A stretch of 64,000 nucleotides of DNA from Albifimbria verrucaria. Its lineage: Eukaryota; Ascomycota; Sordariomycetes; Hypocreales; Stachybotryaceae. The DNA lies in assembly GCA_020081605.1 (NCBI GenBank), contig JAHREC010000049.1, positions 4,216,001-4,280,000 of the forward strand. Direction: 5' to 3'. How positions within the stretch are numbered: position 1 is the first letter of the stretch; every line of letters begins with the position of its first letter. The notes under the pieces are model-generated. The model was not told the origin of the DNA, searched no databases, and worked only from the letters and a program-made list of their open reading frames with translations. Positions 56,463 to 64,000 of the stretch are shown piece after piece. The position numbers were made by a program, and so were the translations under genes.

Positions 56463-58926
56463 CTAGTGAGTGCCGTCATCATATGTTTCCTGGGCTTCCA
56501 GTGGCAGATTGAAATTCGTCCATAGACTTAAGTTCAACATCGAATCAGTATCAAATGGGCTATCAAGGTATCCTGCCCAGATGCTATCATGGAATAACTG
56601 ATCCATCGTCCTCGAAGGCAGTTGTGCGCTGTTTGCCCCAAGAGAAGAATTGCAATCAATTGTTTCAAGATTGTTGTCGGAGCTACTAATAATAGGTTGA
56701 GATTCGCGACTTATAGATTGTTGGCTTCGTCCACCGACTGAGTTCGAGTTGTTAACTTTTCGAGCGACGACCGTAAAGTTGGATTGCCCTCCATCGGAGC
56801 TCTGTCCTGCGAGTCTACGCAACAAGTTCACGAATGCCCTAGCAATCCAGACCCTGACAGGCCATGTTTCTGATAATTGACTTAGTGCAAGCAAGCACAC
56901 CCGAGACTTAGTTTCAGCTAATTGTCGCTGCACCGTGTTGCTTCCCATATGGCGAGAGTATGGATTGACAAAGCGCTAAAAAGTGCTGGCGTTCTTTTAT
57001 AAAGGTCAGCAAAACGCATCAAGAATATGAGAAAGGCCATACATATGTATCAGTGCTTGTTGGATCATTCCAGCTGCCAGAAGATCCTCAGCAATTCGCG
57101 TAATGATATTGGCGGCCACGCTGGCTTGTTCTCCTCTCGTGTTAAGTGCGGTGGGGTCTTGTAGGTTGTGAGGGGACCGAGGTCGAAAAAGAAGGACTTT
57201 GCAGTTTCTTTGACTAATCAGATTATGTTGTCTACAAGAAATCGTTTTGCTTACTCGTATGAAAGATGAAGCATGCTTGCCCAGTAGGGTCCATTGGTGG
57301 ACTTGATCGGCATCGAGAGTCGCAAGAGAGATGGCAGACTGGACTCCCAAAGGTCAATTCTTTCTTTGAGCGTTTTTGTTTTATACTTTTCCAAGTCAAG
57401 ACAGCGAGGGCTGAATTCAGCGGTAAGGATGTCACCAACTAGGTTCGTGTTAAGCACTCTCAAATGTATTCATACAGCGGCGGCAGAGAAAGACATACGC
57501 ATCACAGCGAGATCTGACATCGCTAAGACATATGAGACATGGTAGTCTTGTTGCATTGGAATGAGCGACTGATCATAGTCGAGGTCGAAATTCATATCCT
57601 CCATTGTTAGCTTTTCTACATCACAATCTTCATCCCGGATGTGGAATGGTTGGCCAAAGGCTGCTGAAATATGTCGATCACGAGTCTAATAGCATGGTCA
57701 GTAGGACTTCATAGAGATTTTCGCGTGGGATCCCACATATATCGCCCACCAGATTCGCTTTCTTAATGATTTCGCGTCCGAAGATATCTGGCCTTGTGCC
57801 ATACTGAATAAGTCAGTCCTTTGCTTTCATCACAAATGTGCTCTGAATAGACTTTAAAGGGAATGAGACAAGAGTTTCAATCGACGTACGATCTGTGAAG
57901 ACATAGTGATTGTGCAGTTGAAGTCGCACAACAGGTCCAGTAGCAAACGTCCTTCTGGTCGTCAGGACCAAACCACGAAAATCCTAGGAGAAACAACGCT
58001 GTGGCTACAAGGATCCGATCCTTCTCATAATCGGCATCAGACAGAGCCTTTGCGCGAAGATAATGCGTCTTTCGTGCCGTGTATCGGTCCTGATAACCAG
58101 CCTCCTGAATAAGGCCTTCTCTTCCTAGAGTAAACCCTAGTAGAAAAATGGCGTGGAGTATCAACGGTGATGCTTTTCCTTGAGTATATAAACGAGAAAA
58201 ATTGCTTCGATCGAGCACTGGGTAGGCTGGATGAATGATGGTGAAGAAAATCTGTATCAGCTCGTCCATAACAGCACGAGGGGCATCTTCAAAGCATCTC
58301 GTATGTTCACGGGCTCTTCCAAAGATGTGCCTTGAGGAGCAGTAGGCCGATGCACTATAGAGGCAGGGATAGGATAGTGGATCTTGAGTGGGATCCTTGA
58401 GCCATCGCGGGTGAGAGTATACGTTACCTCAACGACATAAGATTGCTCAGGTATGTCAGCTGGATGGCCGATAGTTTGCTGCGTCGCAATTTGCTCGACT
58501 GGCCTGGTTGGCTGAGCATCGGGGCTCAGACCAACGGCAGGAACGTGATCCTCAGTTTGTTGCGTATGTGACTGTGCTTGACTGGGCCTGGGCGAATTTC
58601 TCCTGCTGGATCCCGCTGGGCTTGACTGGACAACAATGTTGTCCGCACTTGACGAGTGTGATTGAGACCGTAATGTTTTCCTCCTGGAATATCTGCAAAC
58701 ACTTCAGCATGGGATCACCTCCAACCGTGTTGGTCACACACTTGCCCCGTTTAGAGTCAATCAATTCACAGTTTGTCTGTCGCGTACGGCAATGCCAACA
58801 AGGCTGCCCTTCGCCGACGTCACATTTGACCCGCCTTGCGTTGCAGGCCTTGCAGGCGATCCTAGTGCGACGAAGGTTTGGCGTTGAGACAGTTGAAGCT
58901 GAAGAAGCCCTTGTTTTCTCACTCAT
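56463..58926 (-). CDS. Zn2Cys6 transcription factor, Ctf1-like
   Basis: Nuclear regulator of about 700 residues resembling the cutinase transcription factor 1 group. The N-terminus MSEKTRASSASTVSTPN precedes a complete zinc cluster C-x2-C-x6-C-x7-C-x2-C-x6-C (ACKACNARRVKC ... CWHCRTRQTNC). A Ser/Gln-rich linker follows the first intron (58685-58741). The Fungal_trans domain begins with DELIQIFFTIIHPAYPVLDR and includes THYLRAKALSDADYEKDR, LLGFSWFGPDDQKDVCYW, SLRKRIWWAIY and GQPFHIRDEDCDVE. It ends in a polar C-terminal tail. About six introns are inferred. One-base breaks are in the C-run at about 58278-58282 and near 56938. It converges on the MFS exporter (86-base gap). Two copies of the CCTCGGCTTC motif lie 81-170 bases upstream of the start, which would allow autoregulation. 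Confidence 0.85.
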
Positions 58927-59006
58927 TGTCCCCTCTGTTTGACATCGGACTTTTATCCGTAGCTACTTTGGCTTGTTGGACAGGTCACGTCTCTTGATGA
59001 ACGTAA

Positions 59007-59097
59007 GAAGCCGAGGTTTTTTATTAGCTCGAGATGCCGTGGTAATCTGGGTGGGGTAGCGTGAAACTGCAAGGGAGTTAGAGAAGCCTCGGCTTCT
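59007..59097. promoter_or_regulatory. two CCTCGGCTTC sites upstream of the Ctf1-like gene
   Basis: GAAGCCGAGG at 59007-59016 is the reverse complement of CCTCGGCTTC, which also occurs at 59087-59096. The second copy lies inside a palindrome, AGAAGC-CTCG-GCTTCT, at 59082-59097. The same decamer, with one C/T change, is in the promoter shared by the PLP enzyme and MFS exporter. These are candidate operator sites for a Zn2Cys6 protein; binding is not shown. Confidence 0.4.
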
Positions 59098-59410
59098 TCG
59101 CGGTTCAAGGCTGTGGAAGTCAGTCATAAGCCATGTTTAATAATCTGCAACTAAGAACATGTCAACTGCTTTTTAAAGGCTTATTCCAAAACATACAAGC
59201 AACAAATGCACGACATTCCCCAGACAGAGCTGATACAACATGGTCTTGACGGGTATGGTTCCACAAACCTCAACGGATCTCTTGACTGTCCGCGCATCGA
59301 CAGTCGATACTGAAGACTTTGTGGCGATTAAGCCATTCAAATGACAAAAGATATTGTTAACAACAAGACCCTCCACAACCAACTAGAGTTGTGACAATAC
59401 TGAACTTGGC

Positions 59411-59623
59411 ATGCAGTGTCCTGCTATTACGTATGAAACCCCAGTATATACAAACGACCATTCGGAACCAGAAATTCTTTGGCATACCCTTAAAGTCTCC
59501 GTTACTATTACTCAAGGAACTGGCACTGTTAAATCAGAAAATCATATCCATCATTTCTACATGCCCATGTTGGCTTCGAACTTGACGGACACGCAAGAAG
59601 GAGGGGAAGAGGAACTACCTTGA
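59411..59623 (+). CDS. possible small protein, unrecognised
   Basis: Tentative. A 70-codon frame starting MQCPAITYETPVYTNDHSEP reads like a beta-rich protein (LWHTLKVSVTITQGTGTVKS) and ends in an acidic tail. An upstream short frame at 59239-59343 (MVLTGMVPQTSTDLLTVRAS) could be a first exon. No family, signal peptide or conserved motif is recognised. It overlaps the antisense candidate at 59594-59850, and at most one of the two may be real. Confidence 0.25.
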   Translation: MQCPAITYETPVYTNDHSEPEILWHTLKVSVTITQGTGTVKSENHIHHFYMPMLASNLTDTQEGGEEELP

Positions 59624-59850
59624 CGACATTGATTATTGACACAACCAGCTGCCTAATGAAGAAGAAGGACGGAAATAACATGCATGGGAAACAGGAAAGA
59701 AACTGACCTCAAGTACCGAAATGCATCCAATAGTCCCTGATAGTGCACTCCACTTCCCGTCACCCTCACATTCACAAACAAATGTATTTCCTCCTCCGGT
59801 TATCTCCTGGATCAACCCAAAGAGCAGGCAGCAAAGAGCCCGTCAGAGTC
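59594..59850 (-). CDS. possible small cysteine-rich secreted protein
   Basis: Tentative. On the minus strand a frame reads GGGNTFVCECEGDGKWSALS and then GTIGCISVLE up to a GTCAGT donor near 59712. An intron of about 55 nt ends with TTCATTAG, and exon 2 reads AAGCVNNQCRQG and stops near 59594. Upstream, a hydrophobic Leu/Cys segment near 59816-59850 could be a signal peptide if one base is restored in the G-run. Five cysteines in about 70 residues with a probable leader suggest a small secreted protein; the family is not recognised. Confidence 0.33.
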
Positions 59851-60294
59851 AACCATCCAGACTACGAGGCCGCCTGTAAAATACAGTTTAGTAATCCAGA
59901 TTGCAATGGTTAAGAACACGAGATTAATGGTTGGACTTTCCAACACCGTCTAAGACAATGAAGGCGGGGTTGCGGGGTAGCAGGCGTGACCATGTAACCA
60001 CGATGCAACGGGTCGGTAGAAGGAGCAATAGCGAGGGTTGATCTGCAATCGGCAGCTGTAGCGAGGTTTGTGTAATGGGTCTCCATGTTATTGATGGGAA
60101 TGATCAGCGGGAGAGGGTGTAACGTGTGCTCTCATGCACCATGGCAAGCATGGGGTCTTGATAATGGTGTTTTTACCTGTGCCACATCGCCACCAGCATT
60201 GCTATATATCCTCGGCAGTGCCCTGTCTCCTCTTACCGCACTCATACACCTTGATATGGAACCATAGTGCCCTAAATCCTGCACTCCATCCATC
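59851..60294. other. intergenic, OPT promoter
   Basis: About 440 bases before the OPT transporter start. Short frames on both strands have no features. It presumably holds the transporter promoter. Confidence 0.4.
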
Positions 60295-63039
60295 ATGCCG
60301 GATATTACCGAATCCGCTGGCACTGAGTTCCTGCAAGAGAAGGTCGCCAATGTCAGTGAATATGAGGAAAGGATCGAGCATGCTCACAGTCCAGATGAAT
60401 TCCCGCCGACGGAATGGCTCGAACGTCTCAAGGCTGAATACTCCGGACAGCATCAAGGGAGACTTTGCCAGCCGGATGTGATCCAGATCGCATGGCGGCA
60501 GCAATCCTGACCCTCAACGTAGACGAGTCGGTCAAAGTTCTAAAAGACCTCCTCGTCAGCCAGAAAGACGACTACACCATCGATCGCCGTATGATGTCAC
60601 ATCTCAGCGACCTCACACAAGGAAATGAGGCATGCGAAATGGAACGAGACGAGTGGGTGTACCAGGTGTGCAAGCACGCAGGCTTGTGCCGCAATTGGTC
60701 GCCATACGCGGAGGTCCGCGCTGTGACACTCCCATACGACGACATGGAAGAGTCATGTGAGAGCTTTCGGGCGTATCTCTTGGGTTACTTTTGGGTCTGT
60801 GTTTGTACAGCTGTCAATACCTGTAGGTTGGCGTGACCCATCTGAGAAAGACTCGGCTGATGATTTATCCCAGTTTTCGCCCCCGACAGCCAGGCATATC
60901 GATTCCTGCCTCGGTCGTACAGCTTCTATTAGTGCCCATGGGCCGCGCAATGGCCTACATACTTCCGAACTGGGGTTTCACTTTCCGTGGGACACGCTAT
61001 ACTCTGAATCCAGGTCCATGGACGAGCAAGGAACAACTTTTCGCGACCATCATCTTCACCGGAGCTTCGAGTATCGGCAATTTTACTGGCTTACTGGTCC
61101 TCCGCATGCCTGTCTTTTTCAACCAGCGATGGGCTAAATTTGGGTTCAACGTTATGCTGGCGATGGCTAACCAGGTCTACGGCCTGGGTATGGCGGGTAT
61201 CCTACGTCGTCTAAGCGTCTACCCCATGGAGGCCGTATGGCCGAGCATTCTTCCAACGCTCGCCCTGAACCGTACACTCATTAATCAGGACAACAAACGC
61301 GAGAAGATCAACGGTTGGGCCATGTCACGATACAGGATGTTTTTGTGGTGCTCAATCATATTCATAATATATTACTGGATCCCAAACCAATTCTTCGTCG
61401 GGCTGCGACTATTCAACTGGATGACTTGGATCTCACCAAACAACTTCAACCTTGCCACAATCACAGGTTCTTATGGTGGTATGGGTTTCAATCCCATTTC
61501 GAGCTGGGATCCCAATGTGTCGGGATTTAACGCAATGACAGCACCATTTTTTGCCCAGCTACAGCAGTATGTGATGCGTGTCATTGCCGGCCTTGTCATC
61601 ATTATCATGTATTACAAAAATGCATTTTGGTCCGCCTATATGCCTATAAACTCTAATGGCGCTTTCGATAATACCGGCAGCCAGTACAATGTATCAAAAG
61701 TACTCAACCAGAACCAGCGTCTAGACGTTGCCAAGTACAAAGAATATGGTCCGCCTTATTACGCCATCGCCAATCTTTTCGTGACAGGTGGGAACTTCAT
61801 CTACTACACATTCTCTATTGTCTATGTTTTTGTCAAATACTGGCGGCCAATTAAAAAGGCTTTCGTGGGCATGGTTGTCAACACATGGCACCGTCGAAGC
61901 ATCTATACAGGCTTTGATGATGGTCACGTTCAAAGAATGAGAAAGTACAAAGAAGTTCCCGAGTGGTGGTATGGCTGCGTCTTCGTCTTTGGGTTTGTTG
62001 TATCCATCATTAGTCTCACTGCCTGGCCAACAGAGACGCCATGGTGGTCCATCCTTGGTGTCACAGCTGTCGGTGCCGTATTGACTATACCATGGGTCAT
62101 AATCGAGTCAATCGCAAACACAGGGATACATCTAAACATTATATGGCAGGTTCTGCCTGGAGTTTGGTTTCCTGGCCAGCCGCTTCCGCAGCTCATCCTT
62201 CTGATGCTGGGAGCTGCTTTCGAACAAATGGCGGGCAGTTTCAGCGCGGACCTCAAGTATGCACACTATGCATCAATTCCACCACGTGCAGTTTTCCGCG
62301 GCCATGTTTCTTCCGTCATCGTTAATTGCTTTATCTACTGTGCCATCTTGGAGCTTCTGGTTCTTTACGCTGGTGCAGACAACACCTTCTGCCAATGGGA
62401 CAATAAACAGTACATGGTTTGCGGTTATGCTCATTCGGTGTGGTCCTCTACCATTTTGTTTGGTGCTTTTGGAACCAATAATATGTTCAGAGTCTATCCG
62501 GTCCTCCCTTGGTGCTTCCTGATGGGTGCCTTTCTGGGAGCGGCATGGATCATTGGCGAAAGGCTTTTACCAAACGTTCGCACATACATAAAGGGTCGCT
62601 TGGATAACGTTACTTTTGGTCATTTTGATCAATATTTCTGGTCTCCAGCCGCATCATTCTTGGCTTGTATAAACCCGGCAATCGCCTTATCTGGAGGCCT
62701 CGAATGGGCTGGTAATAACAACCTGACATACGCAACCCTTGGTATCTACCTGGCTTGGTTTTTCCAGTACTACTTGAAGCGTCGGTACACTGCTTGGTGG
62801 GGAAAGTACTCCTACCTCATATTTGCTGGTCTTAGTGTTGGTGTCGCTATCTCTGGTCTCATTGTTACTCTCGTCTTCTCGTTTGGCGCAGGCCAGGAGT
62901 CAGCTTTGACTGGTGGGGCAATAACGCGCCACGGGCAGGTGTTGATTACCAGCTCTACAACAATAATGCGTCCTTGTATCCGATACCAGAAGGCGGCTTC
63001 TTTGGCCTCAAACCTGAGGACTATCCTCTTGATTGGTGA
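60295..63039 (+). CDS. OPT-family oligopeptide transporter (isp4-like), frame broken
   Basis: Oligopeptide transporter of about 895 residues with some 14-16 membrane helices, importing small peptides (or glutathione-like compounds) with protons at the plasma membrane. The N-terminal cytosolic part starts MPDITESAGTEFLQEKVANV and contains AGCDPDRMAAAILTLNVDES. Family motifs are NWSPYAEVRAVTLPYDD, RPRQPGISIPASVVQLLLVP, NPGPWTSKEQLFATIIF, ANQVYGLGMAGILRR and EWAGNNNLTYATLGIYLAWF. The C-terminal PIPEGGFFGLKPEDYPLDW is reached in a corrected frame ending at 63037-63039. One intron lies at about 60822-60871 (GTAGGT donor). One-base breaks are near 60452, at the start of exon 2 (T-run at 60872-60875), and near 62905. 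It is probably unrelated to the PLP block but could serve nutrition or metabolite traffic. Confidence 0.9.
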
Positions 63040-63633
63040 ATAACGTCAATGAATGGAGTTGGGGAAATTTCACTGACATGACGGGAATTCTGGCATTCTC
63101 TTCTATCGCCTCCTCTATGTCAGACAGAACATGATCTTTTTCTAGGGAAGCTGTTTCGTCTCATGAATGGTACACGTGAGTTTGAATTGTTTGTTGGGCA
63201 ATATTAGGTAGTCGAGATTGACTTCCCAAGGTATGAATGGGGAAAGATTAATCCTCGGCTGTCTCAAACCCACATAAGGCGTCTCCGAGTGCTACTGTGA
63301 GTCAAATGGGCCAGGTTTTTCATTTAGTTCAATGTCTACCTTCATGCGTGTTAGCAGTTTTGTTCACGGTCTGCCTGTCCTCCGATGGATTTGTTTTGCA
63401 ATCACTTAATAAGGCTCACATTAGCACAGTTGAAGTTTTAAGAGGCTTTCAGTCAAGGCATATATTTGTATATCTAGGCAGACTCTATCTGCGCATCTAA
63501 ATATTTCAATGAATATAAACATCAGAAATTCCTTGTCATCATCGTAAGCTAGTGGATCTTCCAAGGCTGCGATATACGATCCCAAGGTCTAAGTGGCATA
63601 CTTCCGTCCATCCCCTCCGTAAAGCGTGAGCTC
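63040..63633. other. convergent intergenic region
   Basis: About 590 bases between the converging OPT and metalloprotease genes. The frame at 63297-63500 has no features; presumably terminators. Confidence 0.5.
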
Positions 63634-64000
63634 TTAGATACGGAAAGTGTGCCACATGTCGTGCATAAGGGTGACCTGACCAGGAGTAAACTCCTCCATA
63701 CAGAAGCTGTCATCAAATGTTAGTGTTACACCGATCAAAATATTATGCATTGAAGTCTCCAAGAACACTCACTCGTGAACATAGTCCATGTAGTTGTGGA
63801 CAGGGTCAAGGCCTTCCTGGTTAGGGCAGGAATCACGACCAGGAGTGCACTCGAAGTTGCCGTCGAAGTTCTCGGCAGGGGTGTCGAATACTTTATCATT
63901 GTCGCCATCACAACCACCCTCAAAGGTGTGCATAAGACCCATCCAGTGACCGACTTCGTGAATGCCAATCTTTCCAGACTTGTCGGCACCCGCAAGGATA
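63634..64000 (-). CDS. secreted M43 (pappalysin-like) metalloprotease, 3' part
   Basis: C-terminal third of a secreted zinc metalloprotease of family M43, similar to fungal MEP1-type enzymes, running off the right edge. The visible exons are 63773-64000 and 63634-63706 with a 66-nt intron between them (GTGAGT donor, GATGACAG acceptor). The zinc motif HEVGHWMGLMHTFEGGC gives HExxHxxGxxH. FECTPGRDSCPNQEGLDPVH follows, and the Met-turn is NYMDY. The last exon reads DFCMEEFTPGQVTLMHDMW and stops at 63634-63636. The signal peptide and propeptide lie outside the window. No frame correction is needed in the visible part. Confidence 0.9.

Noticed and set aside
217..63039. Reading the broken genes as true pseudogenes or as products of repeat-induced point mutation
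   Set aside because: RIP makes C-to-T changes, not single-base deletions, and the breaks share one sign, favour homopolymers and hit housekeeping genes; technical error explains them better.
1..64000. tRNA, rRNA, CRISPR array, or intact transposon
   Set aside because: I looked for cloverleaf-like boxes, repeat-spacer arrays, terminal inverted repeats and transposase or reverse-transcriptase motifs and found none I could defend; a dedicated scan would be needed to exclude a tRNA.

Overview
The window looks like nuclear DNA of a filamentous ascomycete (Pezizomycotina). Genes carry short introns of about 50-70 nt with GTATGT/GTAAGT donors, CTAAC-type branch sites and CAG/TAG acceptors. The gene families are typical of such fungi: Zn2Cys6 regulators, MFS and OPT transporters, a SAT4-type seven-helix receptor, a pisatin-demethylase-like P450, a berberine-bridge oxidase, a GMC oxidoreductase, a secreted GH1 glucosidase, a tyrosinase and an M43 metalloprotease. 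An order such as Hypocreales is plausible but not proven. I saw no rRNA, tRNA, CRISPR array or clear transposon.

Layout. 0-14 kb: a peroxisomal AhpD-like protein, a secreted tyrosinase, a mitochondrial succinyl-CoA:3-ketoacid CoA-transferase and an MFS sugar transporter, separated by long gene-poor stretches. 14-32 kb: an unrecognised ~740-residue protein followed by a redox-rich island (medium-chain reductase, aldo/keto reductase, SAT4 membrane protein, small hypothetical gene, covalent-FAD oxidase, P450, GMC oxidoreductase). 32-41 kb: small secreted protein genes, some only tentative, and a GH1 beta-glucosidase. 41-59 kb: the most interesting block, with an RGS/Rax1-like membrane protein, a Zn2Cys6 regulator, a METTL25-like methyltransferase, a protein carrying two PLP-decarboxylase folds in tandem, a GNAT acetyltransferase, a small DUF7726-like protein, an ACC-synthase-like PLP enzyme, an MFS exporter and a Ctf1-like regulator. 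59-64 kb: an OPT oligopeptide transporter and the 3' end of a metalloprotease.

The 43-59 kb genes fit a small-molecule pathway built on PLP chemistry (decarboxylation or lyase/transfer), N-acetylation and methylation, with export by the MFS carrier and control by one or both regulators. No PKS, NRPS, terpene synthase or obvious RiPP maturase is visible. The motif CCTCGG(C/T)TTC occurs in the shared PLP-enzyme/MFS promoter and twice upstream of the Ctf1-like gene, and I saw it nowhere else. This is inference, not a demonstrated pathway.

Caution: nearly every gene outside about 16.2-31.8 kb needs one or more single-base frame corrections. They all have the same sign (one base missing) and mostly fall in homopolymers. 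This looks like undercalled homopolymers in a draft assembly rather than real pseudogenes. Gene spans below ignore these breaks, whose positions are given in each entry.
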